Shown here one piece after another: positions 35,664 to 44,713 of a stretch of DNA of 64,000 bases (positions are counted from its first letter, which is position 1; every line of letters begins with the position of its first letter). The position numbers were made by a program, and so were the translations under genes. The DNA is taken from NCBI GenBank assembly GCA_049472395.1, contig JBLIRR010000011.1, positions 91,117-155,116 of the forward strand, read 5' to 3'. A model generated the notes under the pieces. The model saw only the letters and a list, made by a program, of their open reading frames with translations. It did no database searches and was not told the origin of the DNA. Origin of the DNA: JBLIRR01 sp049472395. GTDB lineage: Bacteria; SZUA-182; DTGQ01; JBLIRR01.

Positions 35664-36959
35664 ATGAGTGATCAAGGGCAAAAAAGTTGGCACAATGCCT
35701 TGCAATATTTGGTAGGTGGAGTGAATAGCCCTGTGAGGGCATTTAAAGCGGTTGGGGGCACACCCCTATTTATGCAGAAGGGGAAAGGAGCATATCTCTA
35801 TGACATAGAAGGGAACAAATATATCGATTATGTTGGTTCTTGGGGCCCAATGATCTTGGGGCATGTTCACCCCCTCATATGTGAAGCGCTTAAAGAGGTT
35901 CTGGAGAGGGGTACAAGCTTCGGGACACCCACAGAAATAGAAACAGAACTCGCTCAATTAATCATAAAAATGGTCCCCTCTGTTGAGATGCTCCGAATGG
36001 TTAATTCAGGAACAGAAGCAGTAATGAGTGCTCTGCGTTTAGCCCGAGGATATACAGGCCGCAACAAAATTATTAAATTTGAAGGCTGTTATCATGGACA
36101 TGCAGATAGTATGCTCGTTAAAGCAGGATCTGGGGCTGCGACATTGGGAATTCCCGATAGCAAAGGTATACCACAATCTGTAGCACACGATACAATCACT
36201 ATTGCCTTCAATGATATCGAGGCTATACAAAATATTATAACACATGAGGCAGAATCAATAGCGGCAGTCATTATTGAGCCGGTTGCCGGTAACATGGGAG
36301 TTATTCCGCCTTGTGAGGGATTATTAAAAAAAATAAGGGAACTTACCGCAAAAAATGACATTTTGCTTATTTTTGATGAGGTAATGACAGGATTTCGAGT
36401 AGCACCTGGAGGAGCTCAGCAGCTCTTTAATATAATGCCCGATTTAACTTGTATGGGTAAAGTTATTGGAGGAGGGCTTCCCGTAGGAGCTTTTGGAGGA
36501 AGGAAAGCCGTTATGGAACTCTTAGCACCGGTAGGCCCGGTCTATCAAGCGGGAACACTCTCCGGAAATCCACTGGCCACTACCGCCGGCTTTAAAACCC
36601 TTGAATTATTGGATAAAAACCGTGATGAAATTTATCCCTCACTTGAGGAGAAATCATTATACCTTGCTGAGGGTATTAAAAACGCTGCCCGCAATAATCA
36701 CATTGCCATCACAGTAAATAGGGTAGGGTCCATGCTCTCTCCTTTCTTTACTAAGGAAAAAGTATATAATTATACAACCGCCCAGTCTTCTTCCACGGAA
36801 AAATATGCCACATGTTTCTGGGCGCTGGTTAATCAGGGTGTCTATATTCCTCCGTCACAATTTGAAAGCCATTTTATATCAGCAACTCACGATCACACTG
36901 CTCTTAATAAGACAATAGAAGCCTATAGTAAAGCATTTAAAGCGCTCTCATTTTCTTAA
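35664..36959 (+). CDS. hemL: Glutamate-1-semialdehyde 2,1-aminomutase
   Basis: 431 residues, class III PLP aminotransferase. It converts glutamate-1-semialdehyde to 5-aminolevulinate, the C5 route to heme and corrins. PLP Lys266 is in MGKVIGGGLPVGAFGG; IFDEVMTGFRVAPGGAQ, VNSGTEAVMSALRLAR and GCYHGHADSMLVKAGSG are family hallmarks. The SD GAGGAG is upstream. Its 3' end overlaps the convergent cheX-like gene by 12 bp. Confidence 0.97.
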   Translation: MSDQGQKSWHNALQYLVGGVNSPVRAFKAVGGTPLFMQKGKGAYLYDIEGNKYIDYVGSWGPMILGHVHPLICEALKEVLERGTSFGTPTEIETELAQLIIKMVPSVEMLRMVNSGTEAVMSALRLARGYTGRNKIIKFEGCYHGHADSMLVKAGSGAATLGIPDSKGIPQSVAHDTITIAFNDIEAIQNIITHEAESIAAVIIEPVAGNMGVIPPCEGLLKKIRELTAKNDILLIFDEVMTGFRVAPGGAQQLFNIMPDLTCMGKVIGGGLPVGAFGGRKAVMELLAPVGPVYQAGTLSGNPLATTAGFKTLELLDKNRDEIYPSLEEKSLYLAEGIKNAARNNHIAITVNRVGSMLSPFFTKEKVYNYTTAQSSSTEKYATCFWALVNQGVYIPPSQFESHFISATHDHTALNKTIEAYSKAFKALSFS

Positions 36960-37436
36960 ACATAATTCTATACGACATTCCTTATCGTCAAAGGAAAAAG
37001 GTAACCAGTTATATTCATAGTCAGACTTTGGGAAATGACTTATGGTATAATTCTGGCCTTGGATAACTGTCGGAATAGAAATATTAAAATCAATACCATA
37101 ATTTGATATACGTGTTTTAAATCCTCCCGCCACCATATTCGTGATCTCGCCAACAGCATCTTCTACTTCTTCATTAATCTCGGTTATCTCTTCTCCTAGC
37201 ATTGAAGAAGCAACCTTCATAGCTGCATTATTATTCAAACTAAAAATCACACTTCCAGAAAGATCGCCAACAAAACTTATGATGCCTGAAAGCTCACTCC
37301 TATAATTCAGTTTATTCTCATCCGTAATAGCACCCTTGGACACGGCTGTGAGAAATAACATTGATTCAAACACGTCACATGTGGCATCGATTAAGGTTTG
37401 ACACAATTCTTCTCTTTCCAGTACCTTTGTCATCAC
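36948..37436 (-). CDS. cheX: CheX-type CheY-P phosphatase
   Basis: 162 residues, the length of CheX. The active-site helix reads EDAVGEITNMVAGGFKTR, carrying the ExxN residues used by CheX/CheC/FliY phosphatases, and a central GDLSGSVIFSLN strand is present. It should dephosphorylate CheY-P, and the adjacent upstream gene encodes a CheY. AAGGA precedes ATG 37436 by about seven bases. No CheA or receptors are in the window. Confidence 0.85.
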   Translation of the reverse strand: MMTKVLEREELCQTLIDATCDVFESMLFLTAVSKGAITDENKLNYRSELSGIISFVGDLSGSVIFSLNNNAAMKVASSMLGEEITEINEEVEDAVGEITNMVAGGFKTRISNYGIDFNISIPTVIQGQNYTISHFPKSDYEYNWLPFSFDDKECRIELCLRK

Positions 37437-37470
37437 AATTCCTTATCCTCCGAGTTTCCCATTCCTCACC

Positions 37471-37851
37471 CTATTTAAAAATCTTTTTTAATTTTATTCT
37501 TAACTTGTCCGCATCAAATGGTTTGGTAATATAATCATTGACTCCTTTATCCAGGGCTTCTTCTATCTTCCCCATACTTCCTTCAGTCGTCACCATTACA
37601 ATAGGAACCTCAGAATTTGAATTGCTTTTATCTTCTCTTAATGTCGTGACAAAGGTCATTCCATCCATAGTAGGCATATTCCAGTCGCATAAAATAAGAT
37701 CAACAGTTTGTTTCTTTAAGACTTTTAATGCCTCTTTACCATCTCCTGCCTCGTGTATTTTCTCTGAATTATACCCTGCTTCCCGGATAGTTTTTGTGAT
37801 AATCTTTCTCATTACTGATGAATCATCGACCACTAAAAAATCTGATGGCAT
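37471..37851 (-). CDS. cheY: Stand-alone CheY-type response regulator
   Basis: 126-residue single receiver domain. D56 is the phospho-acceptor in LILCDWNMPTMDG, with the acidic pair D9-D10, conserved T88 and K110 in ITKPF. The sequence resembles motor-type CheY (CDWNMPxMDG). It lies 34 bp before cheX on the same strand, forming a cheY-cheX response/phosphatase pair. A chemotaxis or motor role is inferred, given the nearby flagellar operon. Confidence 0.85.
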   Translation of the reverse strand: MPSDFLVVDDSSVMRKIITKTIREAGYNSEKIHEAGDGKEALKVLKKQTVDLILCDWNMPTMDGMTFVTTLREDKSNSNSEVPIVMVTTEGSMGKIEEALDKGVNDYITKPFDADKLRIKLKKIFK

Positions 37852-37960
37852 AATACTTTCCCCCCTTTGATCAAATTTTTACCATTTTCAACAACTCATT
37901 AACATACTAAATTCTATCTAACTAATTGAAAATAATGATATTTAGTAAGTTTCTAAAAAA

Positions 37961-37978
37961 CAGGTATAAACTTTGCAT
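37961..37978 (+). promoter_or_regulatory. Sigma-54-like (-24/-12) promoter before the 106-residue gene
   Basis: GG at 37963-37964 and GC at 37975-37976 have the strict N10 spacing, and the -12 element is a perfect TTGCA. The -24 side is poorer (CAGGTAT versus TTGGCAC). A start near 37988 gives a 62-base leader to ATG 38050. Confidence 0.5.
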
Positions 37979-38049
37979 CCTTATAAATAATAGTTTCAAT
38001 ATTTAATTTATGTTTAATTCGTAATTATGTAATAGGGAGAAATAGTCCG

Positions 38050-38370
38050 ATGTCTGAAATCGATAGTAAAACCAAAAATGAGCTCAACACCAGAAAAGAA
38101 ATCTTAAACAAACATCTTGCCAAATTTAATCAGCTTAAAAATGAATGTAAATGGTCAGAAGCGTGGAACCAACTACTTATTACCCTCAACTACGCCAATG
38201 ATACCTTAAAATATTCTGCGAATCTTCTTAAAAACATAAGCCAGAAGATGCCTCAATTAAACCAGGAACAGCAACAAAAAATCGCTAATCTGACCAAACA
38301 AACAATGAGACAATCCACCAAGACCCAAAAGAAGATGATTGTTATCCCTAAAAAGCAAAATATACATTAA
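38050..38370 (+). CDS. Small helical protein of unknown function
   Basis: 106 residues; not recognised. It is almost wholly helical and rich in Lys, Gln and Asn, with heptad-like spacing suggesting a coiled coil from about 10 to 60, and a basic tail (TQKKMIVIPKKQN). It has no signal peptide or membrane segment. GGGAGA lies upstream of ATG 38050. It sits among cheX, cheY, HDOD and PilZ genes with a sigma-54-like site ahead of it; a chaperone-like or structural role in motility is speculation. Confidence 0.65.
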   Translation: MSEIDSKTKNELNTRKEILNKHLAKFNQLKNECKWSEAWNQLLITLNYANDTLKYSANLLKNISQKMPQLNQEQQQKIANLTKQTMRQSTKTQKKMIVIPKKQNIH

Positions 38371-38378
38371 GCCTTTAT

Positions 38379-39233
38379 TTAATTAAACACCTCCTTTTCT
38401 TGTTCATAGGCGGTTTTAATCCTATCAAGGAGAGAAGCCGCCTTGACAATATCTACTCCAAGTCGTTGAGCAGATAAGGTATTTAAAAAGTCAATCTTAT
38501 GATTGGATGTTCTCACACCTATCCCTAAGTAATGACATACCATATCTGATAATTCTAATATCATCGCAAGGGTTACATCAGGATCTTGTGTCTCTGATAA
38601 TTGGTCAATTTTATGGTGATAGTGAATCGCCTTTTCGAGTTCAGCGCATAAATTCCATTTTTTTACTATCATGCTCCCTACCTCTGCATGATTAAATCCA
38701 AATTCCTCCTCCTCCATCTTCCAGTACGGCTCGTCTTGATTATATGCCTCTTGCATAATAAAGCTAAATCTATCCGGCATAGTATTATTCATTACAACCT
38801 TCCCAATATCATGAAGCAACCCCCCAACAAACGCTGCTTCTTTTACCTCTTTGTCAAGGTTATATTCCATGGCAATGGTATGAGCAGCAACAGCAGCCCC
38901 TACAGAGTGTTCCCATAAAATATGCTCGGCAAGCCCTGATTTTTTGTGAATATCTTTAATCGAAGCAGCAATGACAAGATTCTTGACTACATTAATACCG
39001 ATTAAGACAATAGCTGATTTCACTGTTTTAATTGAACGTAAGGTCCCGAAAAAAGCCGAGTTGGCAATTTTTAAAACTCTCCCTGACAGCGCAGGATCAT
39101 CTGATATTATTCGTTCAACCATTTGAATACTGCAATCAGCAGAAGAACATACCTCCAATACTTTCATCGCGACCACTGGTATGGTTGGAGGATCTACAAC
39201 TTTATTTATAAAATCTACCAATTTATCTTTCAT
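38379..39233 (-). CDS. HDOD-domain signalling protein
   Basis: 284 residues. The HDOD domain is read from LPPxP-like entry PPTIPVVAMKVLEVC, DPALSGRVLKIANSAFFG, SAIVLIGINVVKNLVIA, the HD motif HDIGKVVMN and the HAEVGSMIVKKW helix. HDOD proteins are usually non-enzymatic or regulatory relatives of HD-GYP phosphodiesterases, often linked to motility or c-di-GMP. It ends 8 bp from the convergent small helical gene. Partner unknown. Confidence 0.88.
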   Translation of the reverse strand: MKDKLVDFINKVVDPPTIPVVAMKVLEVCSSADCSIQMVERIISDDPALSGRVLKIANSAFFGTLRSIKTVKSAIVLIGINVVKNLVIAASIKDIHKKSGLAEHILWEHSVGAAVAAHTIAMEYNLDKEVKEAAFVGGLLHDIGKVVMNNTMPDRFSFIMQEAYNQDEPYWKMEEEEFGFNHAEVGSMIVKKWNLCAELEKAIHYHHKIDQLSETQDPDVTLAMILELSDMVCHYLGIGVRTSNHKIDFLNTLSAQRLGVDIVKAASLLDRIKTAYEQEKEVFN

Positions 39234-39382
39234 AATTTGACTATCAAAATCTCAAATGATATTATCTTTATAAATAACTCCATATAGTTAATATATAAAT
39301 CGGCTTTATGAAAAAAACAATCGGTGTACAAATTAAAGGAATTATAAATTGTACCCTCAAAAAGTAACACTAGGAGGGGAAA

Positions 39383-40084
39383 ATGGGTGATATGGAAAAA
39401 ATCTTATTCAAGGACAAAAGAAAAGAAGGGATTCTGGATGTGGGCTTGACCATTTATGTGCAACCTAAAGATGGATATAAAAATCTAAAGTATAAATCTT
39501 CTATAATAGGATGGAAATCACCCGATATCATTCTCATTCAGATGCCTGTTTTAAACGGAGTATTTGTGAATTTGCAGCCAAATTGCGCCTGTGTTATACG
39601 ATATATTTATAAAGGCGTAGCCTATGGATTCGAGACAAAGGTAATTAAAAACGTTAATTTCGCTCCCCTTCCCTTATTATATATCACGTACCCGGATGTC
39701 GTCGAAGAAGTATCTCTTCGTAAACATAAACGTATAGATACAACTATCATGACACGGATTATAAAAATAATGAGTGGGAAAGAGTATGATATTGTTACGC
39801 AATGCGATATTAAGGGCAATATTTTGGATATTAGTATCGGAGGTTGTCTTCTCGCTGTGACAAGCAGCCAAAATTTCGACATTGATAATCGTATTGAAAT
39901 TTCTTTTATCCTTCCCCAAAGCAGCGAACCACTAAATCTCCTCTGTCATGTGTGTAGGATACAGAAGGCGAGCAATCATATGCTGCTTGGTATTCAATTT
40001 ATTGAAATGGAGACAGAAAGTAAAACAAGAATCCAATCTTTTTGGGAGACTATCACTAATTATAATATAATCAGTGATAACTAA
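39383..40084 (+). CDS. PilZ-domain c-di-GMP-binding protein (YcgR-like)
   Basis: 233 residues. The N-terminal 110 residues look like a YcgR-N/PilZN-type beta domain. The PilZ domain has both c-di-GMP motifs: RxxxR at R113-R117 (RKHKR) and DxSxxG at D149-G154 (DISIGG). YcgR proteins slow or bias the flagellar motor when c-di-GMP rises. Placement beside the AMIN-TPR/fli operon supports a motor role. AGGAGGGG precedes ATG 39383. Confidence 0.85.
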   Translation: MGDMEKILFKDKRKEGILDVGLTIYVQPKDGYKNLKYKSSIIGWKSPDIILIQMPVLNGVFVNLQPNCACVIRYIYKGVAYGFETKVIKNVNFAPLPLLYITYPDVVEEVSLRKHKRIDTTIMTRIIKIMSGKEYDIVTQCDIKGNILDISIGGCLLAVTSSQNFDIDNRIEISFILPQSSEPLNLLCHVCRIQKASNHMLLGIQFIEMETESKTRIQSFWETITNYNIISDN

Positions 40085-40221
40085 TAGCACAATTTTGATC
40101 CTATCACAAAATTTCATCTGCTACAATTTAATGCAGACTGCCTCAAAATAATTACCCTTTTATTCACTTCTAACACGCTAACATATTATTATTTATAAGA
40201 ATAGTATTGATTTCTTTTTTA

Positions 40222-40238
40222 TAGGCATAGATCTTGCT
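40222..40238 (+). promoter_or_regulatory. Sigma-54-like (-24/-12) promoter before the AMIN-TPR/fli operon
   Basis: The sequence TAGGCATAGATCTTGCT has GG at 40224-40225 and GC at 40236-40237 with the strict N10 spacing, a perfect TTGCT -12 element, and GGCA on the -24 side. A start near 40249 gives a 42-base leader to the TTG start at 40291. Sigma-54 control of flagellar basal-body operons is known in several phyla; a sigma-54 activator gene lies at 484-1827. Confidence 0.6.
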
Positions 40239-40290
40239 TTACCTCCAAACAAAAGAAATTTCGAGCGTGCAACTGTAAGGGATTTCCAAT

Positions 40291-42696
40291 TTGATAAATG
40301 TCATAAAAAATCAAAGATGGAGCATAGTTAAAATAATAATAATATCTCTACTTTTAATTAAATATTCATATGCTTCAGAGGCTCTATATCTTAAACAAAT
40401 TAGGATTGGTTCCCATCCCCATTATACGAGAGTTGCCATTGAGATGGATAAAAATAGTAATCATACAATGATATTGCCATCTGAAAAATCAAATATTATA
40501 AAAATTTTATTCTCAAATCCAATAATCTCTCTTATTCCACCTCACATGACATTAAAAAATGAATGGATTAAAAGTGTCAAGGTTATCGAAAAAAATAATA
40601 ACCAGTTAGAGGTACTTTTATTCTTGGCGAAAACACCGAACAATATCAATCAATTCTCATTAAAAGAACCGCCACGGATTGTTATTGATATAGCAGATAA
40701 ACCTATCCCCACTTTTTTTAAAGAGGCAACCTACTCAACTGATAAAGATATTATAACTAATCCTAATATTCCCCAATTATTGAATGATGGCAATCAAAGC
40801 ATATATACACATTCAACCATAGAACAAGAAAATAGTATAGAGGATAGTAATCAGCCTCGCATTGATGAAAATAGAGAGGAAATTCAAGGAAAAGAGAACG
40901 AAGTCTTCACACAGGCCCTCGATCTTTTTAATAAAGGATTTTACAAAGAATCGATCCCTGTATTTAATCGGGCTTTGCAACAGTATCCAGAGTCGGAATT
41001 AGCGAAAAAAGCCCTGCTCAATCTTGCACAAGTTTATGAAAAATTGGAGTTATTCTATGAAGCTGAAGCTATATATACACAATTTATCGAAAAATATCCT
41101 GACCATCCATTATTTAATGAGATAATGATAAAACGAGCTGAAATTCTACTGGCAAAGCTTGAGGATTCAAAAAAAGCAAAGCATCTTTTGGTGTCAGTTT
41201 TATATAATAATCCGGAAGAATTATCAAAGGTAAAGGCCCTCTTTTTTCTAGGTAATTGTTATGCAATGGGAAATCAGTATGCTAAGGCATACACATATTA
41301 TAAGGAGGCTTTTTCACAAATACCTGAGTATGCAAAGAAAAGGGCTTCAATACTCTACTATGCTGCGCAGACCTATTTCCAAAATAATGACTTGGATTTC
41401 GCTCGTGAAATATTGCATTATTTGATAAATCTATATCCGAGTGATCTCTCATACACCCCGCAAGGCTTTGCTCTTCTAGGGGATATTTACAAAAAATGGG
41501 GTAACATGCAGGTTGCCCTCAATATGTATCAAGAAGCTATTAATAAATACCCTAATTCCTTAGGAGCACTTATCAGTAAGATACGTATGGCTGATATAAA
41601 TCTTTCAATGTCAGATGATATCTCCTTAAAAGACCTTATTTTTTCATATGAATCCTTTTATAATTCTTATGCAGCTTATGAAGCTGTCGGATCAGCGGGC
41701 AACACGATACTCGCAGAGATCGCTTTGATGAAATTAGGACTTGCCCTTCTCGATAATCATAAATATGAAAATGCACTCAAGGTATTTAAGAAATTATTAA
41801 AATGGCATCCCCATAGCAAATTCTCCGACGACATACATATTTCTTTGCAGGTTGCCTTATTCGAGTGGATGAAGTTGGAATTCCAAGAAGAACATTTTAT
41901 TGAACTTCTCACAATTTTTAAGACTCACCAGGCTCATATTGAAAAATATATTGAGTCGATAAATCAACCAAAAGCCTATCTAATGCCAGCAAAAGCATAT
42001 GCTCATCTTGGATTATTAGATGAGGCTGAGGAATTGTATAAAAAGGTTGAACATTTAATCAAGGAAGATCCTGATTTATATTATCAAATGGGGCAATTGT
42101 ATCTTTCCCATTACCTTTATGAAAAAGCTGAAGATTATTTTAATAAAATAATAAAAAAATTTAAGAAATATACTCTTTATCCCACCTGCCTTCATCTTTT
42201 AGGTGATATATCTTATTTTCTCAATAAAGATTCAGAAGGGGTGACATATTATAAAAAGGCCTTATCGTTTGATGCACTAGTGGAAAGACAGATCCTCAGT
42301 TACAGACGTCTTGGTTTGATATTAAAGAAACAATCATCTTATAAAAAAGCTTTAGAGGCATTTCAAAAATTATTAGAGATAACTCCTGAAAAGAATGAAA
42401 AATTACAGAGTGAAATATATCTTTCAATTGGTGATTGTTATTACCAGCTTGGGAATTATCAAGATGGATTAGACACTTACAATAAAATAAAACCATCAAC
42501 CTTAAATAATGAAAACTTTGATTGGCTTAATTACAGTATTGCTAAGTGTTACTTACATTTGAACAATGAAAAAAAGGCCGAAGAATATTTATCATATGTG
42601 TATGAAAAAGGACACGATTTTCTTTTAAGAAAATTAAGCCAGTTAAAATTAGAAATTATAACGGAGAAACAAAATGGAGAAGATAACGCTACATAG
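40291..42696 (+). CDS. AMIN-domain tetratricopeptide-repeat protein heading the flagellar operon
   Basis: 801 residues. It starts at TTG 40291, the only in-frame start with a ribosome site (AAGGGA about eight bases upstream). A signal peptide covers roughly 1-30. Residues 30-145 fit an AMIN domain (LKQIRIGSHPHYTRVAIEMD, PPRIVIDI), which in other proteins binds peptidoglycan or secretins. From about 205 to the end there are many TPR units, including YbgF-like ones (YPESELAKKALLNLAQVYE). Its end overlaps fliE by 23 bp, so it is co-translated with the basal-body genes. It may be a periplasmic scaffold for the flagellum; flgB and flgC, which often occupy this position, are absent. Confidence 0.82.
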   Translation: MINVIKNQRWSIVKIIIISLLLIKYSYASEALYLKQIRIGSHPHYTRVAIEMDKNSNHTMILPSEKSNIIKILFSNPIISLIPPHMTLKNEWIKSVKVIEKNNNQLEVLLFLAKTPNNINQFSLKEPPRIVIDIADKPIPTFFKEATYSTDKDIITNPNIPQLLNDGNQSIYTHSTIEQENSIEDSNQPRIDENREEIQGKENEVFTQALDLFNKGFYKESIPVFNRALQQYPESELAKKALLNLAQVYEKLELFYEAEAIYTQFIEKYPDHPLFNEIMIKRAEILLAKLEDSKKAKHLLVSVLYNNPEELSKVKALFFLGNCYAMGNQYAKAYTYYKEAFSQIPEYAKKRASILYYAAQTYFQNNDLDFAREILHYLINLYPSDLSYTPQGFALLGDIYKKWGNMQVALNMYQEAINKYPNSLGALISKIRMADINLSMSDDISLKDLIFSYESFYNSYAAYEAVGSAGNTILAEIALMKLGLALLDNHKYENALKVFKKLLKWHPHSKFSDDIHISLQVALFEWMKLEFQEEHFIELLTIFKTHQAHIEKYIESINQPKAYLMPAKAYAHLGLLDEAEELYKKVEHLIKEDPDLYYQMGQLYLSHYLYEKAEDYFNKIIKKFKKYTLYPTCLHLLGDISYFLNKDSEGVTYYKKALSFDALVERQILSYRRLGLILKKQSSYKKALEAFQKLLEITPEKNEKLQSEIYLSIGDCYYQLGNYQDGLDTYNKIKPSTLNNENFDWLNYSIAKCYLHLNNEKKAEEYLSYVYEKGHDFLLRKLSQLKLEIITEKQNGEDNAT

Positions 42697-42967
42697 GCTG
42701 GGACATAGTGATAATTTTTCACTCAAGAAACCAGTACAAAAAAATTATAAAACCTTCACCAAGACACTCATTGATTCTCTGAAAAATGTTAATAAGCTCC
42801 AAACAGAAGCGAATGATACCATTAATAAATTTGCCGTGGGAGAAGAGAAAGATATTCATGAGGTCATGATTAAATGGGAAAAAGCAGATCTGTCATTGCG
42901 CTTAATGATACAGGTTCGAGAAAAAATAATAAGCGCTTATGAAACAATAATGAGAATGCAAATATAA
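42674..42967 (+). CDS. fliE: Flagellar hook-basal body protein FliE
   Basis: 97 residues. The C-terminal half fits FliE: FTKTLIDSLKNVNKLQTEAN and a tail with DLSLRLMIQVREKIISAYETIMRMQI. FliE joins the MS ring to the proximal rod. It overlaps the AMIN-TPR gene by 23 bp and lies 15 bp before fliF. The call relies on position and the conserved C-terminal pattern; the protein is short and divergent. Confidence 0.88.
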   Translation: MEKITLHRLGHSDNFSLKKPVQKNYKTFTKTLIDSLKNVNKLQTEANDTINKFAVGEEKDIHEVMIKWEKADLSLRLMIQVREKIISAYETIMRMQI

Positions 42968-42982
42968 AATTTTAACAACACT

Positions 42983-44713
42983 ATGTTCAATGATCTCATT
43001 ATAGTCTGGAAGAAATTATTAGAAAACTGGGATAAGTTTTCTAAACGACAAAAAATGATAAGGCTCGGGGCCCTGGCAGGCGTGCTTATATTAGCCATAG
43101 GTGTATTTTTTTGGACAAACACCCCTGACTATCATATACTTTACTCAGATCTTCAACCTGAAGATGCCTCAATCATTTTACAGGTGTTGAAGGAACGAAA
43201 AGTCCCTTATAAATTAATAAACAATGGAAGAACCATATTAGCGCCCGCCAATCATATCTATGAACTCAGGCTTTCCCTTGCAGGAGAGAGTCTGCCCCAA
43301 ACCAGTTATGAGGGATTTTCACTTTTTGATAAATCAGATTTTGGAGAAACTGAATTCTCTGAACAAATAAAATACAAAAGGGCACTGCAGGGTGAGTTAG
43401 GTAAAACTATCAGCCATATATCCGAGATTGAATGGGCGAAGGTGCTCCTTGTTATGCCGGAAGACACTATCTTTGAGGAAGACCAAAAAAAGCCCAGCGC
43501 CTCGGTTTTAATCCGCCTAAAACGTGGGAAAAAACTAAAAGAAGACCAAATTGAGGGCATTCTCTACCTTGTTGCAAGCAGTGTGGAAGGGCTTGAGTCA
43601 GAGCAGGTCACTATTGTTGATAGCGATGGAAAGGTCTTAAGTCCCGGAGGGAATAAAAATCTTTATTCCTCTCAATTAAATGTAACCCAAATAGAACATC
43701 AGAAAGAAATTGAACAAAATCTTGAAAAAAAAGTAACGCACCTATTGGAAAAAATAATTGGCGAGAAAAATGTAATCACTAAAGTATCTGTTCAACTTTC
43801 TTCTCAACAAGTTGAAAAGACAGAAGAATCCTATAATCCAGATCAAACGGTAGTGCGCAGTGAACATCTCATCAAAGAAGAATCAGAGGGGGAGAGAGCG
43901 TATTTCAACAATCTTGGCACATTAGAGAGCACCAATCAGATAAACACAACAAATCCTCGTTTCTCTAAAAATGATGAGGTCATCAACTATGAATTAAGCA
44001 AGGCTATCGAGCATGTCATTGAACTGCCTGGTCAAATAGAAAGGCTTACTGTCGCTGTGCTTGTTGATGGCACATATGAAATTAAAGATGAAAACAAAGT
44101 CTTTATACCACGGACTGATGAAGAGATACAAAAGATAAAAACACTGGTCGAAAACGCTGTGGGATTTAATCCAAAAAGGGGTGATAGAGTTGAAGTGACT
44201 AATATTCAGTTTACTCAGCCTGAGATTGAGATGGGAAAACAACCGAGCTGGTTCAAGGTGTTTTTACAAGATCTGTTAAGCCAAAAACCAGTAATGTTAT
44301 TAAAGCTTGCAACTAAGATAATTATTATTATATTAATTCTAACTTTTATTGTACGCCCAATTCTGCAATGGCTTAATGATATGGTGCCAAAACCCGAACC
44401 AGCACCAATATCCGAAGAAGCAGAAAGCATAGAAACAGAAGAAGAGACAGGTGATGAATTATCAGAACTGGCTTCTCTTGAAAGAGAACTTGCGGATGCC
44501 CAAACTCCGGAGGAGATGGCAAAGGCTGCACGGGAAGAGTTATACAGAAAATATGGTTTAAAGAAATTCGGTTTGGATATTGATTCCTACCAAGATGAGG
44601 TCCTTTTGGAAGCAGTAAGGGCCTTACAGGAATATGCGAAGAAAGAACCAAAACGAATAGCGCAATTAACAAGAGAATGGCTAATAGAGGAGTCACAACT
44701 CAATGCCGGCTAG
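42983..44713 (+). CDS. fliF: Flagellar MS-ring protein FliF
   Basis: 576 residues. It has an N-terminal membrane segment (about 28-47), a YscJ/FliF ring-building region (HILYSDLQPEDASIILQVLKE, FSLFDKSDFGETEF), a long periplasmic FliF C-domain with SQQVEKTEESYNPD-like sequence, a second membrane segment near 445-465, and the cytoplasmic FliG-binding tail. It overlaps fliG by 11 bp. It is slightly longer than the E. coli protein. Confidence 0.96.
   Translation: MFNDLIIVWKKLLENWDKFSKRQKMIRLGALAGVLILAIGVFFWTNTPDYHILYSDLQPEDASIILQVLKERKVPYKLINNGRTILAPANHIYELRLSLAGESLPQTSYEGFSLFDKSDFGETEFSEQIKYKRALQGELGKTISHISEIEWAKVLLVMPEDTIFEEDQKKPSASVLIRLKRGKKLKEDQIEGILYLVASSVEGLESEQVTIVDSDGKVLSPGGNKNLYSSQLNVTQIEHQKEIEQNLEKKVTHLLEKIIGEKNVITKVSVQLSSQQVEKTEESYNPDQTVVRSEHLIKEESEGERAYFNNLGTLESTNQINTTNPRFSKNDEVINYELSKAIEHVIELPGQIERLTVAVLVDGTYEIKDENKVFIPRTDEEIQKIKTLVENAVGFNPKRGDRVEVTNIQFTQPEIEMGKQPSWFKVFLQDLLSQKPVMLLKLATKIIIIILILTFIVRPILQWLNDMVPKPEPAPISEEAESIETEEETGDELSELASLERELADAQTPEEMAKAAREELYRKYGLKKFGLDIDSYQDEVLLEAVRALQEYAKKEPKRIAQLTREWLIEESQLNAG

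Noticed and set aside
40091..40113. Weak hairpin AATTTTG...CAAAATT after the PilZ gene
   Set aside because: A 7-bp, almost all A/T stem without a U-tract; too weak to call a terminator.
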